Positions 28,539 to 37,208 of a stretch of 64,000 bases of DNA are shown here, piece after piece. The DNA comes from Peribacillus frigoritolerans. GTDB lineage: Bacteria; Bacillota; Bacilli; Bacillales; DSM-1321. The position numbers and the translations under genes are program-made. The stretch covers positions 158,526 to 222,525 of the forward strand of contig NZ_JAUUTW010000005.1 of assembly GCF_030676415.1 (NCBI RefSeq), given 5' to 3'. Position 1 is the stretch's first letter, and the number at the start of each line of letters is the position of its first letter. The notes beneath the pieces are model-generated. The model was given only the letters and a program-made list of their open reading frames with translations, searched no databases and was not told the DNA's origin.

Positions 28539-28582
28539 GGAAGTGAACCATGTCCAAATATTACTAAATTGAAAACAAAAAA

Positions 28583-28608
28583 AGACATGCTGCAATGACA
28601 GCATGTCT
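28583..28608. terminator. pbuG terminator hairpin, left duplicate
   Basis: Arm AGACATGCTG, loop CAATGA, arm CAGCATGTCT; the same 26 bases recur at 30323-30348. On the minus strand this copy keeps the original T run (28576-28582) but is now separated from pbuG by the insertion. Confidence 0.85.
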
Positions 28609-28639
28609 ACAGTTTTTTTTGGCTTGTACAAATTTGGAC

Positions 28640-28768
28640 GTTGATTTCCACTTCAGGCACTCGCTTTTCGCGGGCGGTCCGGGAGCCTCCTCGGCGCACT
28701 TGCGCCTGTGGGGTCTCCCTTGGACTCGCTATTCCCGCAGAAGTCTCGCACCTTCCGTTCCAATCAAC
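28640..28768. repeat. 129-bp GC-rich imperfect palindrome inside element B
   Basis: Runs from GTTGATT to AATCAAC, with internal arms such as GGCACTCGCTTTTCGCGGG pairing imperfectly with the inverse of CCCGCAGAAGTCTCGCACC. The equivalent block in element A (23462-23590) has exactly the same length and high identity; element D begins the same block at 63940. GC content is far above the surroundings. Confidence 0.75.
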
Positions 28769-28853
28769 TATGTTTAAAAATTTAGATAGAACTCCTTTTG
28801 CCTACAGTCTTTTTTGTTTTAAAATAGAACGATTAAAACTTGAGGTGATGAGG

Positions 28854-30212
28854 ATGCTTTCGAAACATAATTCTATTCAGCGAGATCAACTTGAAATGAT
28901 TACTTTAGATCAACTGGTGCCGGCGAACCATTTGGTTCGTAAAATGGAGGCTTCCATTGACTTCACTTTCATTTACGACTTGGTGAAAGATATGTATTCA
29001 GAGGTAGGACGCCCAAGTATTGATCCAGTTATTTTAGTTAAACTGACATTCATTCAATATACCTTCGGTATTCGTTCCATGCGTAAAACGATTGAAGAAG
29101 CTGAAACAAATATGGCTTACCGTTGGTTCTTAGGCTATGGTTTCCATGATAAAGTACCTCATTTCTCAACGTTCGGGAAAAATTATGAGCGACGCTTTAA
29201 AGATACAGACCTGTTTGAACAGATTTTCTATCGCATCTTAATATCAGCTGCTGATAGAAAGTTAATAAGTGCTGAACACGTATTCGTCGATTCCACACAT
29301 GTAAAAGCCAATGCGAATAAGCGCAAATTTGAAAAGAAAATCGTACGCAAAGAAACACGAGCATATCAAGGACGTCTTCAAGATGAAATAAATCAAGATC
29401 GTGAAAACCATGGAAAGAAACCTTTTCCACCAGATAATTTTGATAAGGAAGAAACCAGAGCAATTAAAGAAAGTACTACGGATCCTGAGAGTGGCTACTA
29501 TGTGAAAGATGAACGAACAAAACAGTTTGCCTATTCATTCCACGCGGCCGCAGACCGCAACGGTTTTGTATTGGGAACGATTGTAACACCTGGTAATACA
29601 CATGACAGTCATATTTTGGAGCCACTTGTTGAGCAAGTGATTGAGAAAGTTGGAAAACCAGAAGCAGTTGCCGCAGATGCAGCTTATAAAACACCAGCGA
29701 TTACAAGCTACCTATTTAACAAAGAAATCACACCGGCTTTACCCTATACACGTCCTCGTACAAAAGAAGGATTCTTTCGCAAACATGACTATGTTTATGA
29801 TGAACACTTTGATTGTTACCTTTGCCCTTCGGGCGAAACTTTAAAGTACTCAACAACAAATTAAGAGGGCTATCGCGAGTACAAATCGCCAAAACAAATT
29901 TGTGCAACATGCTCTTTTTTATCACGGTGTACAGAAAGCAAAGACCATCAAAAAGTAGTGACACGGCATATCTGGCAAGCATATGTGGAAGAAGCAGATC
30001 ATCTGCGTCACCATCAAGATGTAAAACCTATATATGCGAAACGCAAAGAAACGATTGAGCGTGTATTCGCAGATGCAAAAGAAAAGCATGGTATGCGTTG
30101 GACTACTTTAAGGGGACTTAAAAAATTGTCGATGCAAGCGATGCTTACTTTCGCTGCCATTAATTTAAAGAAGATGGCCACGGGGACATGGCAGGGTCCT
30201 AAAATGGCTTAA
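28854..30212 (+). pseudogene. IS1182 family transposase with in-frame stop
   Basis: 452 codons, opening MLSKHNSIQRDQLEMITLDQ, with the DUF772-type N terminus and a DDE catalytic core: Asp in HVFVDSTHVKAN, Asp in AVAADAAYKTP, and Glu in ETIERVFADAKEKHGMRW. A TAA at 29862-29864 interrupts the frame after LKYSTTN; the same frame then continues uninterrupted (EGYREYKSPKQICATCSFLS) to 30212. The catalytic Glu lies after the stop, so the truncated product should be inactive. GAGGTG precedes the ATG. A CATC/CxxC-type zinc cluster also lies across the stop. Confidence 0.9.
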
Positions 30213-30272
30213 CATAGTGGCTCGAAGAGCCCAAATCTCTTAACCTTTGGTCAAAATTTAAAAGGGAATTTC

Positions 30273-30310
30273 AAAAGGGGTTCGGAATTTTTTAATTCCG
30301 AACCCCTTTT
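30273..30310. terminator. Right-end hairpin of element B
   Basis: AAAAGGGGTTCGGAATT and its exact inverse AATTCCGAACCCCTTTT enclose a four-T loop. On the minus strand it lies downstream of pbuG and could stop transcription there, replacing the displaced terminator. Confidence 0.75.
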
Positions 30311-30322
30311 GTCTACAAACTG

Positions 30323-30348
30323 AGACATGCTGCAATGACAGCATGTCT
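30323..30348 (-). terminator. pbuG terminator hairpin, right duplicate
   Basis: Identical to 28583-28608 and 21 nt after the pbuG stop. Its minus-strand T run was replaced by the element's terminal CAGTTTG, so it may terminate poorly by itself. Confidence 0.8.
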
Positions 30349-30368
30349 TTTTGATTTAGATTCATACT

Positions 30369-31664
30369 TTAATGAGTGGGGAAGAAGACCAGCTGAACCA
30401 AAAATATCAATCCAAAAATATAAATGAGCGGATGTACCGATTTTCCTTTTCCACTGAATACCTTCATAAGGGGATATGTAATGAACCCGATTGCAATCCC
30501 TGTAGATATACTTGAAGTAAGCGGCATCGTTAAAATGATCGCAAATGCCGGAAATGCCTCATCGAAAATTTTCCAATTGACTTTAGCCAGCCCTTCCATC
30601 ATGAAACATCCCACGATGATCAAAACGGGAGCTGTGATTGCTTGAACTGAAGAAATTGCCGATATCAATGGCGAAAAGAAAATCGATACAGCAAACAAGG
30701 TTGCCACGACAGTTGCGGTTAATCCCGTACGTCCGCCTGCGGCCACCCCCGTGCTCGATTCCACATAGGCAGTCGAAGGGCTTGTTCCAAACATCGAGCC
30801 GACTGTCGTCGCAATCGCATCACCTAAAAAGGCTTTCTTGGCACGAGGGATTTTCCCATCCTTCGTTAGTCCTGCCTGTTCCGTCACGCCAATCAAGGTT
30901 CCTGTCGTATCAAAGATCGTCACAAGTAAAAAGGCGAAAACAATTGAATATAAAGAATTCGTGAAGACACCGGCAATATCGATATCGAAAAATACCGGTG
31001 TTGGAGGTACAGATAAGACCCCATCGAAGTTGAGCAAACCGATAAAGTAGCCAATAATTGCCGTAATGATCATACCAATGAAAATTGCCCCTTTAATATT
31101 ACGGGCCATAAAAATCAAGGTAATAAATAAACCTGCTAACGCTAAAACGGTTCCAGGCTGATGCAAATCGCCAAGTGTCACCATCGTTGATTCATTAGGC
31201 ACTACGATTCCAGCATTTTTCAATCCGATAAACGCAATGAATAAACCAATTCCGGATGTGATGCCATATTTTAATGAGTTAGGAATCGCATCAATTATCA
31301 TTTTACGCAAGCTTGTCACGCTAATTAATAGAAATAGTAAACCAGCAATGAAAACCGTACCGAATACGGTCTGGTATGAAAGGCCCTGTGCCCCCACCAC
31401 GCTGGCAAAGTAAGCATTCAAACCCATCCCTGGTGCTATCGCAATCGGGTATTTTGCAACGAGCCCCATGATAAGGGTACCAATCACCGCTGATATGACC
31501 GTTGCCATGAAAACTTGTTCAAATGGAATTCCGATTGAAGACAATAAAGCCGGATTCACAATAAGGATATAAACCATAGTTAAAAATGTCGTAACACCCG
31601 CCATGACTTCTGTACGGACATCCGTCCCATTTTCTTTCAGGGAAAAAAACTTTTCCATAAACAT
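30369..31664 (-). CDS. pbuG: Hypoxanthine/guanine permease (NCS2 family, PbuG type)
   Basis: 431-aa polytopic carrier of the AzgA/PbuG/PbuO subgroup. Signatures include RTEVMAGVTTFLTMVYILIV, APGMGLNAYFA, FGTSPSTAYVESSTGVAAGGRTGLT and LLVTIFDTTGTLIGVTEQAG. It imports purine bases for salvage. ATG with GGAGG eight bases upstream. PbuG and PbuO cannot be told apart safely by eye. The upstream PurBox pair supports a purine role; the purine riboswitch found at B. subtilis pbuG is not evident. Confidence 0.88.
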   Translation of the reverse strand: MFMEKFFSLKENGTDVRTEVMAGVTTFLTMVYILIVNPALLSSIGIPFEQVFMATVISAVIGTLIMGLVAKYPIAIAPGMGLNAYFASVVGAQGLSYQTVFGTVFIAGLLFLLISVTSLRKMIIDAIPNSLKYGITSGIGLFIAFIGLKNAGIVVPNESTMVTLGDLHQPGTVLALAGLFITLIFMARNIKGAIFIGMIITAIIGYFIGLLNFDGVLSVPPTPVFFDIDIAGVFTNSLYSIVFAFLLVTIFDTTGTLIGVTEQAGLTKDGKIPRAKKAFLGDAIATTVGSMFGTSPSTAYVESSTGVAAGGRTGLTATVVATLFAVSIFFSPLISAISSVQAITAPVLIIVGCFMMEGLAKVNWKIFDEAFPAFAIILTMPLTSSISTGIAIGFITYPLMKVFSGKGKSVHPLIYIFGLIFLVQLVFFPTH

Positions 31665-31780
31665 ATTTTAGACCTCCAGATCTAAAGGAAACACCGACAA
31701 CCGTTTGCACGAAAAAACAAGGTGTCCTAATATTGTACTGCATCGTCGTTTTCCTGATCATTATTCATTGAAAGAAAGAT

Positions 31781-31839
31781 AAAAAACGAATGAAAAACGC
31801 GACCTTTACTATAATATTCGTTTTTATTCCTAAATTCAA
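31781..31839 (-). promoter_or_regulatory. pbuG promoter with inverted PurBox pair
   Basis: TTGAAT (31834-31839), 17 nt and TATTAT form the promoter. AAAAACGAATATT on the minus strand (31813-31825) and an inverted AAAAACGAATGAA on the plus strand (31782-31794) keep the CGAA core of the PurR PurBox with A/T flanks, their cores 26 nt apart as in known PurBox pairs. Confidence 0.6.
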
Positions 31840-31929
31840 CTAAAAATTCGACCCCATTCATATTTTCATCCTACCTGATAAGAATCACTTTTACTTTTTC
31901 CTAAAATCAATATTTATTTTCAGCTCAAT

Positions 31930-31966
31930 AAAAAAACCACATGAATCACTGATTCATGTGGTTTTT
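31930..31966 (-). terminator. Terminator overlapping the end of sigF
   Basis: CCACATGAATC and GATTCATGTGG pair across a three-base loop; on the minus strand a T run follows. The stem includes the sigF stop codon and last codons. Confidence 0.8.
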
Positions 31967-32713
31967 CATTTGCTGAAGAATCTTCTTTTCCAGCCTAGAC
32001 ACCTGAACTTGGGAAATACCAAGCCTTGCCGCCACTTCCGATTGCGTCTGATCTTTATAATACCTCAGGAAAACAATCAGCCTTTCACGTTCATTCAATT
32101 CATGTATGGCTTCTTTCAAAGCGATTTGATCGAACCAGGATGTTTCATTATGGTCGGCAATCTGGTCAAGAAGAGTAATCGGATCTCCATCATTTTCGTA
32201 AACCGTTTCATGAATGGATGAAGGGCTCCTGCTAGCTTCTTGGGCCATAATGATTTCCTCTGGCGACAGCTCTAGATGTTCCGCCAATTCATTGACAGTC
32301 GGAACACGGCCATACGTCTTTGAAAGTTCCTCTTTGGCCCTGCGAATTTTATTCGCCATTTCCTTTAATGACCGGCTTACCTTAACCGTTCCGTCATCAC
32401 GGATAAAACGTTGGATTTCACCAATGATCATAGGCACAGCATACGTTGAGAATTTCACTTCAAACGATAAGTCAAATTTATCCACGGACTTCAACAGACC
32501 AATACAGCCTATTTGATAAAGGTCATCCGGTTCGTAACCTCGATTGAGGAATCTTTGCACTACTGACCATACAAGCCTCAGATTGCTATTGACAATCAGA
32601 TTCCTCGCATCTTGGTCACCGCTCTGGCTGCGTTGGATTAAATTCCGCAATTCCTCATCTTTTAAATGGGGCTGGCCTTTCTTGCTCTTCTCGTTTTTAA
32701 CCTCCACATCCAT
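31946..32713 (-). CDS. sigF: RNA polymerase sigma factor SigF
   Basis: 255-aa forespore-specific sigma factor. Region 2 (RLVWSVVQRFLNRGYEPDDL, QIGCIGLLKSVDKFDLSFEV, FSTYAVPMIIGEIQRFIRDD), region 3 and region 4 (RYYKDQTQSEVAARLGISQV, QVSRLEKKIL) are nearly identical to B. subtilis SigF. The ATG at 32713 has GGGAG eight bases upstream. Last gene of spoIIAA-spoIIAB-sigF; held inactive by SpoIIAB. Confidence 0.98.
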   Translation of the reverse strand: MDVEVKNEKSKKGQPHLKDEELRNLIQRSQSGDQDARNLIVNSNLRLVWSVVQRFLNRGYEPDDLYQIGCIGLLKSVDKFDLSFEVKFSTYAVPMIIGEIQRFIRDDGTVKVSRSLKEMANKIRRAKEELSKTYGRVPTVNELAEHLELSPEEIIMAQEASRSPSSIHETVYENDGDPITLLDQIADHNETSWFDQIALKEAIHELNERERLIVFLRYYKDQTQSEVAARLGISQVQVSRLEKKILQQMKNHMNQ

Positions 32714-32726
32714 ATGCAAGTCTCCC

Positions 32727-33167
32727 TTAATTGCACAAAGCTCTGCTTGTAGTTAAGTGCTTTTTTAATCGAATGATCGTGCCTTCGCCCTTATGGGAAA
32801 TTATATTGATTTCATCCATGAAGTTTTCCATGATGGTGAATCCCATACCGGAACGTTCAAGTTCGGGTTTTGTCGTAAATAACGGCTGTTTAGCCTCCTC
32901 GACGTCCTCAATGCCCAGTCCTTCATCCCGGATGGTCAATTCCACAGTATCGCCTTCGATGACCACTGAAATGTAGACCCAACCTTCCGGGTCACTCTCA
33001 TACCCATGGATAATCGAATTCGTAACGGCTTCTGACACGACAGTCTTGATCTCTGTCAATTCATCCATCGTCGGGTCCAATTGGGCAATGAAAGCCGCAA
33101 CAGTTACCCTGGCAAAAGATTCATTTTGGCTAAGTGCAGAAAATTTCGTTTCCATTTTATTTTTCAT
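32727..33167 (-). CDS. spoIIAB: Anti-sigma F factor / serine kinase SpoIIAB
   Basis: 146 aa, GHKL-fold kinase that binds SigF and phosphorylates SpoIIAA. N-box [36 protein letters not shown], and [17 protein letters not shown]-lid motifs are intact. The ATG follows the spoIIAA stop with a single base between (TAAGATG), so translation is coupled. Confidence 0.98.
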   Translation of the reverse strand: MKNKMETKFSALSQNESFARVTVAAFIAQLDPTMDELTEIKTVVSEAVTNSIIHGYESDPEGWVYISVVIEGDTVELTIRDEGLGIEDVEEAKQPLFTTKPELERSGMGFTIMENFMDEINIISHKGEGTIIRLKKHLTTSRALCN

Positions 33168-33168
33168 C

Positions 33169-33519
33169 TTAGGCAACCCCCAGTCTTTGCAAAGCGTTTT
33201 TTTCGGATAGTTCCATTTTAACAATTTTAAACAACCCTGACATCTCAAATAACCGCTTTACTGCTGGAGAAATTGCACAGACCACCATTTCACCTTGCTT
33301 TTTGTTTACCTGTTTATAGCGCCCTAAAATAACTCCGAGCCCTGAACTGTCCATAAAATCCAATTCTTCCATGTTAAGGATGATATGCTTGATATTATGC
33401 TTTTGAATGGCTGCCTCTGCCTGGTTTTTCAATTTTTCTGCTGTATGATGATCTAAATCACCTTTGAGGCGAATGCACAATACGCGATTTTTCGCCTCCA
33501 TATTAACTGTAAGACTCAT
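33169..33519 (-). CDS. spoIIAA: Anti-anti-sigma factor SpoIIAA
   Basis: 116-aa STAS-domain protein that releases SigF from SpoIIAB when dephosphorylated by SpoIIE. The phosphorylated serine lies in [17 protein letters not shown]. First gene of the operon, with GGAGG upstream and a sigma H promoter. Confidence 0.98.
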   Translation of the reverse strand: MSLTVNMEAKNRVLCIRLKGDLDHHTAEKLKNQAEAAIQKHNIKHIILNMEELDFMDSSGLGVILGRYKQVNKKQGEMVVCAISPAVKRLFEMSGLFKIVKMELSEKNALQRLGVA

Positions 33520-33554
33520 TATATACAGCCTCCTTCACTGTCTTATAAAGAGTC

Positions 33555-33584
33555 AAATTCTCTTTTTCACCTGCCGATTCCTCC
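33555..33584 (-). promoter_or_regulatory. Sigma H promoter of the spoIIA operon
   Basis: On the minus strand GGAGGAATC (consensus RNAGGAWWW), a 12-nt spacer and AGAGAATTT (consensus RNNGAATWW), 35 nt before spoIIAA. Confidence 0.7.
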
Positions 33585-33650
33585 TTACTAGCAAAACTAG
33601 TGGAGTTTCGCCTAAATTAGTACGATTAACAGGCAATGCGACAATTTATT

Positions 33651-34817
33651 CTATTTCGCTTGGGTAAACATGCCGAAAGCCCGTTTATACAATTGCCACC
33701 AGCTGGCATTTTCAACAGTTTCCTTCGCAACAATCGGAGATTCGACATACACCTTACCGTTTTTCTTCAATTCAAGCGTACCAATTTCATCACCTTTTTT
33801 AATCGGGGCATCCAAATCTTTATCAAGCGTGATTTTTTTTGTAAAGTCCTTTGCCGTTCCGTTTTTGGCTGTCAAAACTGAAATAGGTTCACTTGTGACT
33901 CCCACCACGGATTTCTTGTTTCCTTTACTTACCTTGGCTTCACCTAACACCTCGCCGCGCTTATAAATCGGGTATGTGATGTATTGTGAAAATGCATAAT
34001 CCAGCATCTTGGTAACCTGAGCGTTTCGTTCCTTTGGAGAAACGGCTCCGAAAACGACGGCAATGACACGCATATTCCCTTTTTTGGCAGTCGCTGTCAA
34101 ACAATACTTCGCTTCATTTGTGAATCCTGTCTTCAGTCCATCGACCCCAGGGTAGAATTTCACTAATCTGTTCGTGTTGACCAGCCAGAATTTCTTTTCG
34201 GTATTTTCACGGAGATAATCTTCATATGTACCCGTGAACCTCGTAATCGTATCGTATTTCAATAATTCCTTCGCCATGATCGACATATCATGTGCCGAAC
34301 TGTAATGATCTTTAACAGGAAGGCCTGTTGCGTTTTGGAACTTTGTATTTTTCAACCCGAGGTCTTTCGCCTTTTTGTTCATTTTCCTAACAAACTCTTC
34401 TTCCGAACCTTCTAGACGTTCAGCCATCGCCACCGATGCATCATTCGCCGAACCAATCGAGATGCCCTTGAGCATTTGTTCTGTGGTCATTTCTTCACCT
34501 GGCTCAAGAAAGATCTGGGAACCGCCCATCGAAGCTGCATACTCACTAGTCCTGATTTTCTCCTTCATGCTAAGTTCGCCTTTATCAATTGCTTCCATGA
34601 TCAGCAGCATCGTCATGATTTTCGTCATGCTTGCCGGTGAAAGACGAACGTCTGCATTTTTATCATAGAGAACAGTACCTGTATCCCGTTCAATCAAAAT
34701 AGCTGATTTAGCATTTGCCGCCAATTCGACTCCTTTTTCTTCAGCTGCTTTTGTATGCGGGATGCTAAAACCCATTGCTACCAAAACGGTTAAAAATAGA
34801 GAAAGAATCCGCTTCAT
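33651..34817 (-). CDS. dacF: D-alanyl-D-alanine carboxypeptidase DacF
   Basis: 388-aa penicillin-binding protein made in the forespore that trims germ-cell-wall and cortex peptides. Signal peptide to about 24 (HTKAA). Motifs: SMTK with Ser63 and Lys66, SAN 123-125, KTG 229-231. The start ATG 34817 is set by GGAGGG seven bases upstream. In B. subtilis dacF immediately precedes spoIIAA and the transcripts overlap; the same order holds here with 131 nt between them. Confidence 0.95.
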   Translation of the reverse strand: MKRILSLFLTVLVAMGFSIPHTKAAEEKGVELAANAKSAILIERDTGTVLYDKNADVRLSPASMTKIMTMLLIMEAIDKGELSMKEKIRTSEYAASMGGSQIFLEPGEEMTTEQMLKGISIGSANDASVAMAERLEGSEEEFVRKMNKKAKDLGLKNTKFQNATGLPVKDHYSSAHDMSIMAKELLKYDTITRFTGTYEDYLRENTEKKFWLVNTNRLVKFYPGVDGLKTGFTNEAKYCLTATAKKGNMRVIAVVFGAVSPKERNAQVTKMLDYAFSQYITYPIYKRGEVLGEAKVSKGNKKSVVGVTSEPISVLTAKNGTAKDFTKKITLDKDLDAPIKKGDEIGTLELKKNGKVYVESPIVAKETVENASWWQLYKRAFGMFTQAK

Positions 34818-34846
34818 CTCCATACCCTCCAATCTGTATAGATTTT

Positions 34847-34874
34847 ATTTTTTCCATTAAACCCATTTTTATAC
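34847..34874 (-). promoter_or_regulatory. Sigma F promoter of dacF
   Basis: On the minus strand GTATA, a 14-nt spacer and GGAAAAAAT, an exact fit to the sigma F -10 pattern GGNNANANT. Confidence 0.75.
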
Positions 34875-34931
34875 AAATAAAGATGAATTTTGAACATATA
34901 CTGGATATAGGGTAACAAAGTGAACCAAATT

Positions 34932-35014
34932 AAAAGAGGATGCGCATGGGCATCCTCTTTTAAAATTCAATGGGATAAACGTAAAAAAGGCCGCTCAAAA
35001 GCGCGGCCTTTTTT
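34932..35014 (-). terminator. Tandem terminators after pdp
   Basis: Two hairpins: AAAAGAGGATG with CATCCTCTTTT at 34932-34961, and AAAAAGGCCGC with GCGGCCTTTTT at 34984-35014. Both have T runs and separate the pdp operon from dacF. Confidence 0.85.
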
Positions 35015-35023
35015 GGAAAATGT

Positions 35024-36328
35024 TTATTCCATGATTTCTTTATAGATCAATGTAGGTTTTTCTATTTTCTCTTTTGAAATCGCAATGCTATCATACAATT
35101 TTTCTTTTACCTTTGAAACATCTTCAAAATTACTGTAAATCGTCACAAGGGATTCACCTTTTGCCACGGTTTCCCCGATTTTTTTACGAAGTACCAGTCC
35201 GACTGCCAAATCAATCTCTGATTCTTTTGTCGCCCGCCCGGCACCTAACAGCATGGCTGCCGTTCCTACTTCATCAGCAATGATTTCCGATACATATCCA
35301 TCCTCTTTCGCTTCCAGCTCGAAAGTATGAGCAGCCTGCGGTAGCTTTTCCGGCTGATCTACAACCGAACCATCGCCTCCCTGCGCTTCTAGGAAAACCT
35401 TGAATGAGTTAAGTGCAGAACCATCCTTAATCGCATTTTCCAGCAAGGTTCTTGCTTCTTCCAGCGAGCTTGCCTTTTTGGCAAGGTATACCATATGGCT
35501 TCCTAGTGTTAAAGAAAGTTCCGTTAAATCTTCCGGTCCCTCTCCTTTAAGCGTATCGATGGCTTCCTTCACTTCTAAAGCATTTCCGATTGCGTAACCC
35601 AACGGTTGGCTCATATCGGAAATGACAGCCATCGTGTTTCGCCCCACATTGTTTCCAATGCTAACCATTGCATGCGCCAACTCTTCGGAATCTTCGAGAG
35701 TTTTCATGAAAGCGCCCGCTCCCGTTTTAACATCAAGTACGATTGCATCAGCACCAGCGGCGATTTTCTTACTCATGATCGAGCCAGCAATCAAACCGAT
35801 ACTGTTAACGGTAGCCGTAACATCGCGCAATGCATATAACTTTTTGTCGGCTGGTGTCAGGTTACCACTTTGACCAATTACAGCTATCTTATTTTTATTA
35901 ACAAGTCGAATGAACTCGTCATTTTCTATTTCGACATGAAATCCTTTTACAGACTCCAACTTATCGATCGTTCCGCCTGTATGGCCAAGCCCGCGTCCTG
36001 ACATCTTTGCCACTGGAACACCTACAGCAGCAACCAATGGTCCAAGCACTAGAGTCGTGGTATCGCCAACACCGCCTGTTGAATGTTTATCGACCTTAAT
36101 TCCTTCAATCATCGATAAATCAATTTGATCTCCTGATTCGACCATTGCCATGGTTAGATCAGCACGTTCCTGCTCATTCATGCCTTTGAAATAAACAGCC
36201 ATTGACCAAGCGCTCATTTGGTAATCCGGAATCGATCCATCGGTAAACCCTTTGATGATGAACTGTATTTCTTCTGTAGTAAGAGACTTTCCATCACGCT
36301 TTTTCTCGATTAAATCTACCATTCTCAT
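35024..36328 (-). CDS. pdp: Pyrimidine-nucleoside phosphorylase
   Basis: 434 aa; cleaves thymidine, deoxyuridine and uridine to base and (deoxy)ribose-1-phosphate. The signature [17 protein letters not shown] is present, as are [40 protein letters not shown] and KTGAGAFMK. The C-terminal lid domain begins near 345. Last gene of drm-punA-pdp, an arrangement giving one transcript for purine and pyrimidine nucleoside salvage (in B. subtilis pdp belongs to dra-nupC-pdp instead). Confidence 0.95.
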   Translation of the reverse strand: MRMVDLIEKKRDGKSLTTEEIQFIIKGFTDGSIPDYQMSAWSMAVYFKGMNEQERADLTMAMVESGDQIDLSMIEGIKVDKHSTGGVGDTTTLVLGPLVAAVGVPVAKMSGRGLGHTGGTIDKLESVKGFHVEIENDEFIRLVNKNKIAVIGQSGNLTPADKKLYALRDVTATVNSIGLIAGSIMSKKIAAGADAIVLDVKTGAGAFMKTLEDSEELAHAMVSIGNNVGRNTMAVISDMSQPLGYAIGNALEVKEAIDTLKGEGPEDLTELSLTLGSHMVYLAKKASSLEEARTLLENAIKDGSALNSFKVFLEAQGGDGSVVDQPEKLPQAAHTFELEAKEDGYVSEIIADEVGTAAMLLGAGRATKESEIDLAVGLVLRKKIGETVAKGESLVTIYSNFEDVSKVKEKLYDSIAISKEKIEKPTLIYKEIME

Positions 36329-36395
36329 ATTAGAATCCCCACTTTTTCAAAGACACCGCTTCTCTTTAGGTGTACTTGTATTTTTTTGGTTCGTT

Positions 36396-37208
36396 TTATA
36401 TGTCTTTAACGATATGCTTAACAAATTCAAGAAAACTGCTTTTCACTTTTTCAGTCGTTTCAATTACCTCTTCATGCGACAAAGGCTGATCCAGAATGCC
36501 TGCGGCCATATTGGTAAGGCATGAAATTCCGAGCACCTTCATACCGCTATGCCTAGCTACGATAACTTCCGGAACTGTCGACATACCAACTGCATCCCCC
36601 CCAAGGATCCTTGCCATTTTCACTTCTGCAGGTGTCTCATAGGTTGGTCCTGTATTTCCGATATAGACACCTTCTTTAATATCCAATCCTAGTGAAGCTG
36701 CTATTTTTTTTGCTTGCGTCCGAAGGTCTTTATTATAAGCCTCCGACATATCAGGGAATCTAGGGCCGAAACGCTCTTCATTAGGACCAATCAATGGGTT
36801 TGCCCCCATTAAATTAATATGATCCGTAATGAGCATCAAGTCACCTGGTTCATAGCTTTCATTAACGCTTCCGGCAGCATTCGTTACGATTAACTGCTCA
36901 ACACCCAGAAGTTTCATTACACGTACAGGAAAAGTGACCTTCTCCATGGAGTAGCCCTCATAAAAGTGGAAACGTCCTTGCATGGCTACAACTTTTTTGC
37001 CACTTAAATGTCCAATGACAAGCTGTCCAGCGTGTCCTTCAACAGTCGATACCGGGAATTCCGGGATTTCGTGGTATGGAATCGTTATGGGATTTTCAAT
37101 TTCATCCGCCAATACTCCAAGTCCGGAACCAAGAATCAGTCCTATCTCCGGAGAGCCTTCAATTTTACTTTTTATAAATGACGCAGCAGTCTCTATTTTA
37201 TTAAACAT
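36396..37208 (-). CDS. punA: Purine-nucleoside phosphorylase
   Basis: 270-aa trimeric-type enzyme cleaving guanosine and inosine and their deoxy forms. Motifs: LGSGLGVLADEI phosphate loop, VMQGRFHFYEGY, VTNAAGSVNESYEPGDLML, GVYIGNTGPTYETPAEVKMA and the MSTVPEVIVARHSGMKVLGI block. The ATG follows the drm stop directly (TAGATG), so it is coupled to drm. Confidence 0.95.
   Translation of the reverse strand: MFNKIETAASFIKSKIEGSPEIGLILGSGLGVLADEIENPITIPYHEIPEFPVSTVEGHAGQLVIGHLSGKKVVAMQGRFHFYEGYSMEKVTFPVRVMKLLGVEQLIVTNAAGSVNESYEPGDLMLITDHINLMGANPLIGPNEERFGPRFPDMSEAYNKDLRTQAKKIAASLGLDIKEGVYIGNTGPTYETPAEVKMARILGGDAVGMSTVPEVIVARHSGMKVLGISCLTNMAAGILDQPLSHEEVIETTEKVKSSFLEFVKHIVKDI

Larger units (their letters stand above)
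28609..30322 (+). mobile_element. Element B: decayed IS1182-type insertion sequence in a terminator
   Basis: About 1.71 kb between two perfect 26-bp copies of a terminator hairpin. It carries one transposase gene (nonsense-mutated), a 129-bp GC-rich palindrome near its left end shared with element A, and a 17-bp perfect hairpin with T run at its right end. The right terminus (inverted) reads CAGTTTGTAGACAAAAGGGG. The left terminus is abnormal: it opens ACAGTTTTTTTTGGC, lacking about 38 bp found in elements A, C and D, so the left inverted repeat is gone. The insertion separates pbuG from the spoVA operon. Confidence 0.88.
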
